Origin: Platerodrilus igneus
Lineage: Eukaryota; Arthropoda; Insecta; Coleoptera; Lycidae
Length of the DNA: 64,000 nucleotides
Reading direction: 5' to 3'
NCBI GenBank assembly: GCA_036346225.1
Contig: JARFIW010001176.1
Coordinates: 1,749,884-1,813,883 of the forward strand
The position numbers and the translations under genes were made by a program. Positions 54,467 to 64,000 of this stretch are shown in pieces. How positions within the stretch are numbered: the first letter of the stretch is position 1; each line of letters begins with the position of its first letter. The notes below the pieces were generated by a model. That model was given only the letters and a program-made list of their open reading frames with translations, was not told the origin of the DNA and searched no databases.

Positions 54467-54979
54467 CCGTTTAACTACAAATCTAGCTTCAAGAATAGCT
54501 TTATCAATTGATATAACCTTATCTGATTAATGAACGACAATTAAATTAACGTAAAAACGATGCGACAACTAATTAATCTACGAAATTAAATTATTAATCG
54601 ACAAATGCAACTAACTACAGTGTTCGCCCGACAAAACGTTTAATGTTTCAAAATAAATACCAATAACCCCTTTGACTAAGTTGAATGAACACGAATGGTG
54701 CATCAAACTTGACAACGAAAGATAAGGTAAGAATTTAAAATACAACCCCTCATAAATATAGTTTACATAAAGTAAACCGACCGACATTAATCTTTGCGAC
54801 AAAGGACAAGGGATGTATTGTAAATCTATCGTTTTGCCCAAATGTTTCTATACTATTAAATGTGCGAACAAGATGTTAGCCTCTCTGTAACACGCTCAAA
54901 CATAAAAGTTATGACAATTATTAAATTAAAAGTATTAATAAGGAATGATAGGAATAGGAACTAATTAATTAATCAAATA

Positions 54980-54997
54980 ATCCGGTTACGAGTGCCA
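54980..54997 (-). other. Primer-binding-site candidate of the BEL element
   Basis: Three bases inside the 5' LTR the minus strand reads TGGCACTCGTAACCGGAT, an 18-nt block starting TGG as required for pairing with a tRNA 3' end. The donor tRNA was not identified. Confidence 0.6.
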
Positions 54998-55000
54998 TTT

Positions 55001-55403
55001 TGTTTAATGCGCGGGGGGGTCTTATAATTTTGTATATCTACTTACCTTCGCGTTATTCTATTGTTCTAAGGTGTAGTTTCTACTCTTCAACTAAGTGGAC
55101 TGTATGGCGAATTATTCTACGTGTTACATTTGCACTTTCACTGTGTTTTTAGGGGTTATCGATAAAATCACATTCGGCACACTAACGACTTAATTCATGT
55201 TATCGAACCGAACCGTTTCACTTCGATGTCCGTGAGCAAGTGTCTGTTACTACCCCTTTCTTCAACTTAATTTACACAGGCACGAAGGAGGTTTTATGAC
55301 GGGATATAGCGGGACAAGGTATGACAGGTTTACTATTTGATTTACAACTACGAATTTACGACTTAAAATTAAACCCGAAAACATGCGATAAAGAGACCAA
55401 ACA
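55001..55403 (-). repeat. 5' LTR of the BEL element
   Basis: 403 bp; plus strand begins TGTTTAATGCGCG and ends CCAAACA, giving TGTTT...AAACA ends. Nearly colinear with 50078-50484, with scattered substitutions and small indels. Confidence 0.9.
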
Positions 55404-56263
55404 GGAAGTTCTTTTAATCTTCTTTTAAAAATTGAACGTAGAAAGTGATTTGACCAATGTGAAATCGAGGCTCGCATTTTTTCAGTGTTTTATTGTAAAG
55501 CGATCTTCATTACCATAGTCAAACCAACATACGTTTGGAAATATAAGCAATGTTTTTCTTCGAAATGAAGTAATTCTTTGATTCTGCATTTAATTGGGCG
55601 TCTTCATATAACGGTGGGGCATGACTCTATGGTTTTACTTTTTGAGGGCACATTATTTCCATTTTCTCTGCCTTTCCTTCTTACACTCCGCAAGTCTTCA
55701 TAATTAAGCAGAAAAGATAGCTTGGACGATGTTGCACTGGGACGTATATTTTACACAAGAGGTAACACAAAATTGTAATAATTTTTTTTGCTACATAACA
55801 AAATTTCCTTTCAGAACAACATTAGGTATTAAACAATAAAAAAAAAAGTATATTTATTTGCAAATTTAGATAGATCTTCAAATTCTTAATAAGTACTTGG
55901 TACATATAGAAAACAAGATGCGATTCGTTAGTTCCTAGTCTGGTTAAATTGTAAGGCTAAGTTCAACATGTTGTATCTAGTATCATATAGAAAACAATTC
56001 AGTTGTTTTGAAAGTCCTAAATAGCAATATAATCTTTCAAAGTCTGTACAAACACCTTATTCTTCAAGAAATACGTCAAGGTTTTCAACTTGTTTCATAC
56101 ACACAGCGCGTGGGCACCAAGCATTTGTTCTGATAAGATTTCCCCCAGTTGAATTGTATTTGTAAGTCCTATTCTCAATCCGCTCACTCCCACATTATCT
56201 TCGAGTCAAGCAGTGGTGAAAAATTTAAGCGCTTTAATTTGTATTTATTTCAGCGCAAACATC
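55404..56263. other. Unassigned AT-rich DNA
   Basis: No recognisable feature. Confidence 0.5.
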
Positions 56264-56372
56264 TTCGGTCCAATAAATACCTTAGAGCCAACAAAATACC
56301 CTTTGGGCCAATAAATTCCTTAGAACCAACAAAATTCCTTCAAGTCAATAAATACCTTCGAGTTATCAAACA
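56264..56372. repeat. Minisatellite, 18-19-bp unit, six copies
   Basis: Units are 'cttcggtccaataaatac', 'cttagagccaacaaaatac', 'cctttgggccaataaattc', 'cttagaaccaacaaaattc', 'cttcaagtcaataaatac', 'cttcgagttatcaaacac'. Alternating 'caataaat' and 'caacaaaat' forms suggest a 37-bp higher-order unit. Confidence 0.9.
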
Positions 56373-56949
56373 CTCTCTAGCAAGAATGTACTCGAGAGCA
56401 TTCTAGCATCGTTAATGTTCAAGCATTCTTCTACCTACAATCACCCTCGAGCTCACTCGTCACGTACTTTGAGAACAGTCTGGGGGCCATTGCTTTCTTG
56501 ACCGCAAGCAACCAGCTGAAACCTAGAACCAATCTAAGGGTAGCGGCCATCAGCCAGTGGTTGAGGGTGAGCTATTTTTGTGTAATTCCGGAACGGATTT
56601 GTTTCACAATCACCTTTACTACCAGCAGATAAATTTCGAGCCGCGCAAACCTCCATCGTTCCAGTCTGTAAGACCAGGCACCCAACTGAATCGACTTTTT
56701 ATCGATTTTTTTTTTTACTACGAACTTATATTTTCTTGAAAGTAATATTTGTTCAGGCTTTGTTATATTTCAAACTCTTTCTCACTCATTACTGTTTTAA
56801 AATTACTTTAGCTACTGTTTTTGATTAAATTTGTACGTAATTATCAGATCTGACGCTCATTTAAATATTAAGTAATGAAATTTTGTTTATAAAGGGTTTT
56901 TCAATAAGAACGAGTCGATGGATACTCAAAACAAGGTGCCAACTACATA
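56373..56949. other. Unassigned DNA
   Basis: No gene recognised; a 60-residue plus frame at 56557-56739 has no family wording. Confidence 0.45.
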
Positions 56950-57127
56950 ATTTATAGCGTAAACTCGTCGTTTCAGAGTAGATAGATTTGAAATTGAAAA
57001 TTATTCGAAGGCGTATTTATTGTAGTCTAATATACCGGGTGTTGGTGGAGGATTGAAACAGAATCTACGTGCATGAATATTGTAAGAAAAGGGTAGGTTT
57101 TAATTTAGTCGTAAAATAAACGTAACG
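56950..57127 (-). repeat. Partial 3' LTR of pol-less gag element 2
   Basis: Matches the first ~180 bp of the LTRs at 31171 and 35328: 'aactcgtcgtttc', 'aaattattcgaa', 'gcgtatttattg' and the end 'aaataaacgtaacga' (others end cgtaaca). The remainder of the LTR is missing or unrecognisable. Confidence 0.75.
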
Positions 57128-58019
57128 AATCCCCCTCAGCAAAATTAAAAGGTCCAGGTAGGAAAGCAAAAATACGGCAGTGGTCAGTACCAAAAAAACA
57201 AGCACAAAAAAAATCGCTTAGGAAAAAAACTAAAAGAAAATTCGTATACGAAAACAAGAAACCAAAAAAAAAAGAAACACCCTAAAATAAAAAAAAATAA
57301 CTCTCATCCGGCTCGAAAGGCCAATAATAGAAATAGATAAAGAGAAAAACAAAATTGGCTTAACGGAATAAATTTTAAAAAACCCAAAAGAAAGCGCTTC
57401 GGTATAAAAAAAGGAATTCTCTCCGGCTCGACGAACCAAGGTACCGGATAAAGCAAACAAAAAAGGAAATTGAAGAGAAGTACAGGGAGAGATAGATAGG
57501 TAGTAACCATGAGCGAGTACAAAGGTAGAATGGCGTCAGCACTGTCGAAGTCGTCAAAGGACGGATGCTTCTTCAGAAAAGAAACAGTAAAGTAAAGAAG
57601 CGAGGAAGAGACCAACAGTAACAGCCAAAATGACAAAAGTGTCAAGCCTCAAAGTATGCTTGGGAACAACAAGAATGCTGGATAGACCAAAAAAATGAAA
57701 TTACTTCAAGTTGTGGTACCAAAAAAATCGCAACAAACGAAGAACCAAAGGAAAGAACAGCTAACTAGACCTAAAGATAACTAAGTCGTGGTTTCCTACC
57801 ACAGGAAGTGGATCGAAAAAAATATATCAAGTCGGTACGAAGACCGACAGAAAGTAAAACCAGCCACAGGAAGAAGGAGAGGAATGTGGAACGTAAGGAA
57901 CGAGAAGAAACTGAAAAACAAGTCAAAAAGAATAACACCAAGCAACAAGTAGAAGAACACACAAAACAAAAAACCTTAAGAATAGTACAAAAGAAAATAA
58001 ATTGAATCCCAGTGTAGTT

Positions 58020-58180
58020 ATGTATGAGTATGTGTGTGCGTGTGCGTGCGTGTGTGTATGTGTTTTGATGTATAAGTATGAGTGTGTGTGTGTGTGTGGG
58101 TGTGTGGAGGAAGTGTGTGTGTGTGTGCGTGTGTGTGTATGTGTTTTGATGTATAAGTATTAGTGTGTGTGTGTGTGTGT
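58020..58180. repeat. (GT)n-rich microsatellite, unit 1
   Basis: Imperfect GT runs with two copies of 'atgtgttttgatgtataagt' embedded. Long minus-strand frames through here give Thr/His runs and are not genes. Confidence 0.95.
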
Positions 58181-58186
58181 TGAACC

Positions 58187-58445
58187 GCTTTAGTCGCCTC
58201 TTACGACAGGCAGGTCGTACCATGAGGTTATTCTATTCCCGGACCCACATGGGTGTTGGGGTACAAGGAGAGAACGAAAGAAAAGCAGAATCAAACAGAA
58301 ATGTGTGGGTGTATCAAGTGTGTGTGTATGTGTTGAACGTTTGTATATGTATGAACGTGTGTGTATGTGTTAGACCGCTTTAGTCGCCTCTTACGACAGG
58401 CCAGTCCTACCATGGGGCTATTCTATTCCCGGACCCACACAGGTG
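58187..58445. repeat. Pair of ~70-bp motifs next to GT repeats, unit 1
   Basis: Both 58187-58256 and 58375-58445 read 'ccgctttagtcgcctcttac', 'gacaggc', 'taccatg', 'ttctattcccggacccac'. They are in the same orientation, each directly after a GT run. The whole segment of about 57800-58470 is absent from the first gag element, so it is an insertion. Its origin is not recognised with certainty; a microsatellite-ended short mobile element is the likeliest reading. Confidence 0.75.
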
Positions 58446-58874
58446 TAAAGAACAAGAAAAAAAGCCCAGAAAACAGGGAAGTAAATAAAAAGAAAACTTA
58501 AAGTCCAGAAATCAAAAGCTAAGGAGCGCAAAGTCGGCATAAAAATCTGGGGCGCGAGGACTAGGTATTGAGCTTAAGACGTTTGCGCCGCCAACAAGAA
58601 AATGAAACAAAATCAAGGACATTAGGACTCCGCCGACATACATCTTCCGGTTCGGAAGGAGCATAGAATAATGTCTGCCACTTTTGGGCAGTTTTCTGCT
58701 AAACAGAAACAGCTGGGGATGTAACAGTTATAGCATGCGGTTTAAAAGGTGGCGAGGGTGGAGGTAGTAGTGGTTGTCGTAGTTGGAACTCAGAACGCGT
58801 TATAAAAAAAAGTTGTTTGTGGTTAGTATTCGTGGTAAGAAAGCCAACGGCAGAAAAGGAAACATCATGAGTTG

Positions 58875-59723
58875 TCAGGATATCAATGGTAGAAAAAGAA
58901 AAGTATTGGATGTACGTGAATCAACCTTACGAAAAGAACCACAAGCAGAGTACATTTCAGTTAGGTTAGCTAGAGGGACAGAAGTAGATAAAATTTCAAC
59001 GACGTTAGATAAAGGACTAGAAGTATCACAGTTAGGAAAGAGAACAGCATTGGCATTAGGAATATCAACCCTAGGAAAAGGAGCAGAATCCGATAACACC
59101 TCAACCATATTACATAGAGGAACAGAATCAGGTAGAATTTCATCAACCTTACAAGAACAAACAGTATCAGGAAGAACTTCATTCACCATAGATGAGGAAG
59201 CAGAATCAGGTTGACCTTCGTCAATATTAGATAACAAGACATCAGCTAGGATTTCCTCCACCTTGGCTAAAAGAACAGAAGCAGGTAGCATTTTGTCAGT
59301 ATGAGAAAAATGAGTAAGCGTAGGTAACGTCTCATCAACGTCCAATAAAGTAGTAGAATCAAGTAAGACTTCATCACTGTTAGACAACTGAGTAGGAACA
59401 TACAAAACTTTAGCCACAATAGGAACTGGTTCCTTCACAATAGTAGATAACGAAACAGAATCAGGTAAAACTTTGACGATGACCGCAACAGACATCACAG
59501 CTACGGGTTCACTAACTTCCACAGAACCTTCTCTATCCGTATTAGAAATTATTTTCACTTCAGCTACAGCGGTTATTGCAGGCATGACAAAAATTTCTTG
59601 AGTGGAAGCATTTAAGAAAGCAGGAACAGGTAAAATTTTGACAAAAATAGCAAGAGGCATTAAAGATACAGGTTCATGGACTTCAACAGGACCTTCGCTG
59701 CCTGAATTAGAAATTATCGTCAC
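58875..59723 (-). pseudogene. Gag repeat domain, unit 1 (282-residue frame)
   Basis: Opens at 59723 and encodes VEVHEPVSLMPLAIFVKILP, STQEIFVMPAITAVAEVKI, then VEVSEPVAVMSVAVIVKVLP, and after that shorter repeats of the type (V)DEILPDSVPL, VNEVLPDTV and VEVLSDSA. Compared with unit 2 it ends early because a run of A near 58898 is one base shorter, which shifts the frame. Hydrophobic and acidic positions recur with a period near 13-16 residues. No known fold recognised. Confidence 0.6.
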
Positions 59724-60637
59724 TTTAGCGACAATTGTACACTACAGAAATTTCTTGGGTACAATCGTTTAAGAAAGCGGGAACAAACTCTTAAAAAGCT
59801 AGCTGCAAGTCACTAATTCGAAGTATGGGTTGCAATGGTAGGGGAGGCACAGTTTGGGGTGGAAGTGAAAACGTCGGGTCCATTAGAGCATCTTTTGATT
59901 CGTGAAGGACAGAAAAAATTTGGTGCTTGCTAGTAGAAGTTTGGTGAGTAGGGGCGTGATAGCTGTAGAAATCAATATCACAGTTCAAAGGCTCATATGG
60001 CTGAAAAGGGTACGAGGTGATGGTAGTATGGTGAGCAGAAGTAGGTGTAGAACCAAGGTACCGGATAAAGCAAACAAAAAGGAAATTGAAGAGAAGTACA
60101 GGGAGAGATAGATAGGTAGTAACCATGAGCGAGTACAAAGGTAGAATGGCGTCAGCACTGTCGAAGTCGTCAAGGACGGATGCTTCTTCAGAAAAGAAAC
60201 AGTAAAGTAAAGAAGCGAGGAAGAGACCAACAGTAACAGCCAAAATGACAAAAGTGTCAAGCCTCAAAGTATGCTTGGGAACAACAAGAATGCTGGATAG
60301 ACCAAAAAAATGAAATTACTTCAAGTTGTGGTACCAAAAAAATCGCAACAAACGAAGAACCAAAGGAAAGAACAGCTAACTAGACCTAAAGATAACTAAG
60401 TCGTGGTTTCCTACCACAGGAAGTGGATCGAAAAAAATATATCAAGTCGGTACGAAGACCGACAGAAAGTAAAACCAGCCACAGGAAGAAGGAGAGGAAT
60501 GTGGAACGTAAGGAACGAGAAGAAACTGAAAAACAAGTCAAAAAGAATAACACCAAGCAACAAGTAGAAGAACACACAAAAACAAAAAAACCTTAAGAAT
60601 AGTACAAAAGAAAATAAATTCGAATCCCAGTGTAGTT

Positions 60638-61066
60638 ATGTATGAGTATGTGTGTGCGTGTGCGTGCGTGTGTGTATGTGTTTTGATGTATAAGTATGAG
60701 TGTGTGTGTGTGTGTGGGTGTGTGGAGGAAGTGTGTGTGTGTGTGCGTGTGTGTGTATGTGTTTTGATGTATAAGTATTAGTGTGTGTGTGTGTGTGTGT
60801 TGAACCGCTTTAGTCGCCTCTTACGACAGGCAGGTCGTACCATGAGGTTATTCTATTCCCGGACCCACATGGGTGTTGGGGTACAAGGAGAGAACGAAAG
60901 AAAAGCAGAATCAAACAGAAATGTGTGGGTGTATCAAGTGTGTGTGTATGTGTTGAACGTTTGTATATGTATGAACGTGTGTGTATGTGTTAGACCGCTT
61001 TAGTCGCCTCTTACGACAGGCCAGTCCTACCATGGGGCTATTCTATTCCCGGACCCACACAGGTGT
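60638..61066. repeat. GT repeats and ~70-bp motif pair, unit 2
   Basis: Duplicate of 58020-58445. The GT run before the first motif (60779-60800) is two bases longer than in unit 1. Motifs lie at about 60807-60876 and 60995-61065. Confidence 0.93.
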
Positions 61067-61318
61067 AAAGAACAAGAAAAAAAGCCCAGAAAACAGGGAA
61101 GTAAATAAAAAGAAAACTTAAAGTCCAGAAATCAAAAGCTAAGGAGCGCAAAGTCGGCATAAAAATCTGGGGCGCGAGGACTAGGTATTGAGCTTAAGAC
61201 GTTTGCGCCGCCAACAAGAAAATGAAACAAAATCAAGGACATTAGGACTCCGCCGACATACATCTTCCGGTTCGGAAGGAGCATAGAATAATGTCTGCCA
61301 CTTTTGGGCAGTTTTCTG

Positions 61319-62344
61319 CTAAACAGAAACAGCTGGGGATGTAACAGTTATAGCATGCGGTTTAAAAGGTGGCGAGGGTGGAGGTAGTAGTGGTTGTCGT
61401 AGTTGGAACTCAGAACGCGTTATAAAAAAAAGTTGTTTGTGGTTAGTATTCGTGGTAAGAAAGCCAACGGCAGAAAAGGAAACATCATGAGTTGTCAGGA
61501 TATCAATGGTAGAAAAAGAAAAAGTATTGGATGTACGTGAATCAACCTTACGAAAAGAACCACAAGCAGAGTACATTTCAGTTAGGTTAGCTAGAGGGAC
61601 AGAAGTAGATAAAATTTCAACGACGTTAGATAAAGGACTAGAAGTATCACAGTTAGGAAAGAGAACAGCATTGGCATTAGGAATATCAACCCTAGGAAAA
61701 GGAGCAGAATCCGATAACACCTCAACCATATTACATAGAGGAACAGAATCAGGTAGAATTTCATCAACCTTACAAGAACAAACAGTATCAGGAAGAACTT
61801 CATTCACCATAGATGAGGAAGCAGAATCAGGTTGACCTTCGTCAATATTAGATAACAAGACATCAGCTAGGATTTCCTCCACCTTGGCTAAAAGAACAGA
61901 AGCAGGTAGCATTTTGTCAGTATGAGAAAAATGAGTAAGCGTAGGTAACGTCTCATCAACGTCCAATAAAGTAGTAGAATCAAGTAAGACTTCATCACTG
62001 TTAGACAACTGAGTAGGAACATACAAAACTTTAGCCACAATAGGAACTGGTTCCTTCACAATAGTAGATAACGAAACAGAATCAGGTAAAACTTTGACGA
62101 TGACCGCAACAGACATCACAGCTACGGGTTCACTAACTTCCACAGAACCTTCTCTATCCGTATTAGAAATTATTTTCACTTCAGCTACAGCGGTTATTGC
62201 AGGCATGACAAAAATTTCTTGAGTGGAAGCATTTAAGAAAGCAGGAACAGGTAAAATTTTGACAAAAATAGCAAGAGGCATTAAAGATACAGGTTCATGG
62301 ACTTCAACAGGACCTTCGCTGCCTGAATTAGAAATTATCGTCAC
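61319..62344 (-). CDS. Gag repeat domain, unit 2 (341-residue frame)
   Basis: The longest open frame of the pol-less family in the window. From the N side it has VEVHEPVSLMP and VEVSEPVAVMS repeats of about 54 residues, a middle with KEPVPIVAKVL, a run of short degenerate units (ETLPTL, EEILADVLL, NEVLPDTV, DEILPDSVPL, VEVLSDSA, VEILSTSV), and a C-terminal Phe/Thr-rich part with a proline run near the end. In copy 1 of the family the same text is split by stops. The frame is continuous upstream in meaning, but not in reading, with the knuckle ORF at 62606-63055, so the start at 62344 is only the first Met. Expression and function are unknown; it may be a fragment of a larger gag. Confidence 0.5.
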   Translation of the reverse strand: MTIISNSGSEGPVEVHEPVSLMPLAIFVKILPVPAFLNASTQEIFVMPAITAVAEVKIISNTDREGSVEVSEPVAVMSVAVIVKVLPDSVSLSTIVKEPVPIVAKVLYVPTQLSNSDEVLLDSTTLLDVDETLPTLTHFSHTDKMLPASVLLAKVEEILADVLLSNIDEGQPDSASSSMVNEVLPDTVCSCKVDEILPDSVPLCNMVEVLSDSAPFPRVDIPNANAVLFPNCDTSSPLSNVVEILSTSVPLANLTEMYSACGSFRKVDSRTSNTFSFSTIDILTTHDVSFSAVGFLTTNTNHKQLFFITRSEFQLRQPLLPPPSPPFKPHAITVTSPAVSV

Positions 62345-62605
62345 TTTAGCGACAATTGTACACTACAGAAATTTCTTGGGTACAATCGTTTAAGAAAGCG
62401 GGAACAAACTCTTAAAAAGCTAGCTGCAAGTCACTAATTCGAAGTATGGGTTGCAATGGTAGGGGAGGCACAGTTTGGGGTGGAAGTGAAAACGTCGGGT
62501 CCATTAGAGCATCTTTTGATTCGTGAAGGACAGAAAAAATTTGGTGCTTGCTAGTAGAAGTTTGGTGAGTAGGGGCGTGATAGCTGTAGAAATCAATATC
62601 ACAGT

Positions 62606-63055
62606 TCAAAGGCTCATATGGCTGAAAAGGGTACGAGGTGATGGTAGTATGGTGAGCAGAAGTAGGTGTAGAAAAAGATGTAGACCTGAATAAAGTACAG
62701 AAGAGAATGTATAGTGAGAAGCAGGAGACATTAGGTACCTAGAGGTGAGGACAGAATTTGAAGGAATATTCGAAGATCTATTAGTAGTAGAATGACAGTG
62801 TGGACAGTTTTGGCGTGTAACTCTCTTATGCCCGCAACCATAGCAATGGAGTACTTTAGGACGAGTACAACGTGTCGGAACATGGCCAGGTTTGTCGCAA
62901 TTAAAGCATACGACCTGACGAGTAGAAGTAGAACTAGGAGGAAGAACAGTAGAACGTACGGAAGAAGTATCGGTTCTTCCCGTAGGCGTAGGAGAAATCT
63001 TAACAATTCGGTCATGTGAAGTAAATGCATTTTCCTCAATAGGGGGGGGGTTCAA
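62606..63055 (-). pseudogene. Gag CCHC knuckle region of pol-less element 2
   Basis: 149 residues: PPPIEENAFTSHDRIVKISP, then Ser/Thr-rich, then CFNCDKPGHVPTRC (a complete CX2CX4HX4C knuckle) and CYGCGHKRVTRQNCPHC, the His-less second block common in insect Gypsy gag. The frame then drifts into 'FLHLLLLTILPSPRTLFSHM', out of register with copy 1. The capsid N-half lies just upstream (63060-63300). Confidence 0.8.
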
Positions 63056-63059
63056 AATG

Positions 63060-63300
63060 TTGAATCAGTAAATTAGACAACGACTTCCAGTCAGAAAATC
63101 TATGCCGATTCCCACGATACCAAAGTAACGATTTCGACTCGAACAAATCCACTACAGACTCAAATAACTGCAATTCTGACACATGTTGAGCTCATCGGAG
63201 TTGTTCGACCCGTCCCAAAAAATCATGTACGGTAAGAGTATTTGGGTCACCAGAAAATTTCAAATTCCACTCCCACACAGGAAGGCTTTGGTGAGAAGCC
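63060..63300 (-). pseudogene. Gag capsid N-half of pol-less element 2
   Basis: Minus-strand pieces: VWEWNLKFSGDPNTLTVHDF (about 63280-63220), then ESVVDLFESKSLLWYR-type text and FSDWKSLSNLLIQHFEPP ending at about 63045. This is the N-terminal half of the Retrotrans_gag capsid found in Ty3/Gypsy elements. As in copy 1 it joins directly to the knuckle region without the C-terminal half. Frame shifts are present near 63190. Confidence 0.75.
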
Positions 63301-64000
63301 GAAAAAGGCACTGTAGCAGGGACTGATTCCGGTTCAGCAGTAACAGTATGTTGGTCGTAACTAGGTGATACGGAATTATCGGCCAGAATCTTTGCCGATT
63401 CTAATTTTAGACATTCGTCTTTTAACTCTTATAGGGAGCGGACGGTAGGCAAATGGGTTCTATAAAATGGATCAAGGTTACGAAGCAAAATGGACAAAAT
63501 GGACAAATGGACAATAACACTCAAACAGGTCGGTCATACACGCGAAATAGTTAGTAATGCTTTAGGATGACTTCTGCCGTCTCTTACAGATCACATTAAA
63601 CACCGCCAACCTATGTTCAGTCATTTTGAATAGGAATAAAAAAGAAATTGGGAGAAAGTAACCAAGTAAAGGCTAACCTTAACTCGATAAAAGCTCAAAA
63701 AAATATTACGAATACAGGACAATCTAAAACATATTCGACGGATAAACTTCAGGAACACCAACCAATAGGAGCGAAACCACAAAATAGAAATTAGAATAGG
63801 GCGCCAGAGTTTTCAAAGGGTCTAGAATTATTGGCTAAAACACAAGTCCAATAATCTGAAATTAACCAACCAAAGAAACTACAAAAAAAGAAACTACAAC
63901 TAAAATTTAACAAGATCGAACTCACACAAGAAATAAAGAAAAGAAATAAATACAAGTTCAAGCGTAAGGGCAGAAAACATAAGTAGTATCAGGCCGAGAA
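63301..64000 (-). other. 5' leader of pol-less element 2, to window end
   Basis: Similar in order to 34840-35327 of copy 1 ('aatacaggacaat', 'acaagtccaataat', 'agtagtatcaggc'), so it is the untranslated leader of the element. The 5' LTR is not reached. Confidence 0.6.

Larger units (their letters stand above)
50078..55403 (-). mobile_element. BEL/Pao LTR retrotransposon with both LTRs, RT deleted
   Basis: A 5.3-kb element in minus orientation. Two ~405-bp LTRs (50078-50484 and 55001-55403) bracket gag, knuckles, aspartic protease, a short pre-RT segment fused to post-RT text, RNase H, integrase and the DUF5641-type C-terminus, in the order of BEL/Pao pol. A primer-site candidate lies inside the 5' LTR. 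The RT core is missing and several frames are broken. Target duplication is not evident (AGAGG versus GGAAG), unlike the two solo LTRs of the same family at 20017 and 38134. Confidence 0.92.
57435..60053 (-). repeat. 2.62-kb tandem duplication, unit 1
   Basis: From 'aaccaaggtaccggataaag' at 57435 to the same text at 60052 the sequence repeats with an offset of about 2618-2621 bp. Where I compared the two units, they differ only in lengths of homopolymer or GT runs and one inserted base. The unit covers the 3' region, the GT-containing insertion and the repeat domain. Confidence 0.95.
60054..62674 (-). repeat. 2.62-kb tandem duplication, unit 2
   Basis: Second unit, following unit 1 without spacer. 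Its upper end joins 'gtaggtgtagaaaaagatg', continuing into the knuckle region, while unit 1 joins 'gtaggtgtagaaccaagg' at the same place. Hence unit 2 keeps the original upstream context and unit 1 the original downstream context. Confidence 0.95.
56950..64000 (-). mobile_element. Pol-less gag LTR element, copy 2, with 2.6-kb tandem duplication
   Basis: Same family as 31171-36715. On the minus strand the order from the window end is capsid, knuckles, repeat domain, 3' region, purine tract (GAGGGGGAT at 57129) and LTR start. Only about 180 bp of the 3' LTR are present (56950-57127), so the lower end is truncated. The 5' LTR lies beyond 64000. The interior carries a second copy of 2.62 kb in tandem and an insertion with GT repeats that copy 1 lacks. 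No pol domains are seen. Confidence 0.85.

Noticed and set aside
57771..58223. 150-residue Thr/His-rich minus ORF, and its duplicate at 60386
   Set aside because: Produced by GT microsatellites; no conservation as protein.
58783..59214. 143-residue plus ORF rich in Glu/Ser/Arg repeats
   Set aside because: Complement of the gag repeat domain; its apparent repeats mirror those of the minus-strand frame, which continues the gag order.

Overview
This window is eukaryotic and very probably from an insect. It is AT-rich, has no dense ORF array, and is filled with retrotransposon remains of insect types (Ty3/Gypsy, BEL/Pao, R1/LOA/Jockey-group non-LTR elements, tRNA-derived SINEs). The only host gene piece I can support is one exon at 25241-25474 (+). 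It has clean splice sites, phase 1 at both ends, and encodes two consecutive EGF repeats whose wording matches the Notch ligand Serrate/Jagged. The rest reads as introns or flanking DNA of that gene stuffed with mobile elements. The order of insect cannot be told from this sequence.

Layout. 1-1690: unassigned, with a ~80-bp direct repeat pair. 1690-4790 (-): decayed Ty3/Gypsy pol (RT, RNase H, integrase, GPY/F) followed, before the polypurine tract, by a fossil OARD1-like macro domain. 4830-6625 (-) and 8050-12650 (+): two head-to-head copies of one R1-like non-LTR family, the second nearly full length. 13.4-14.9 kb: SINE fragment, minisatellite, AT repeat. 15165-16480 (-): a non-LTR derivative in which the 5' end is joined straight to the 3' end. 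18.6-24.6 kb: fragments of RNase-H-bearing non-LTR elements surrounding a cluster of a tRNA-derived SINE, a second short repeat family and a BEL solo LTR that itself carries a SINE insertion. 25241-25474 (+): Serrate/Jagged exon. 26340-30530 (+): decayed LOA/R1-type element with RNase H. 31171-36715 (-): LTR element with 4-bp target duplication that carries gag and no pol. 38134-38509 (+): second BEL solo LTR. 40223-45780: inverted repeat with ~1.64-kb arms. 46.7-47.2 kb: two 5S rRNA-like halves in permuted order between pyrimidine-rich tracts. 50078-55403 (-): BEL/Pao element with both LTRs whose RT core is deleted. 56.95-64.0 kb (-): second copy of the pol-less gag element, containing a near-identical 2.62-kb tandem duplication and running off the window end.

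How the parts relate. None of the mobile-element genes is intact, but the structures are readable: target duplications, polypurine tracts, LTR pairs and nested insertions give a relative order (for example SINE after BEL solo LTR). The pol-less gag elements would need enzymes from another Ty3/Gypsy element. The SINE would need a non-LTR partner, not identified here. The most unusual items are the macro domain inside a Gypsy element, the gag-only LTR family with a long repeat domain, and the SINE cluster.
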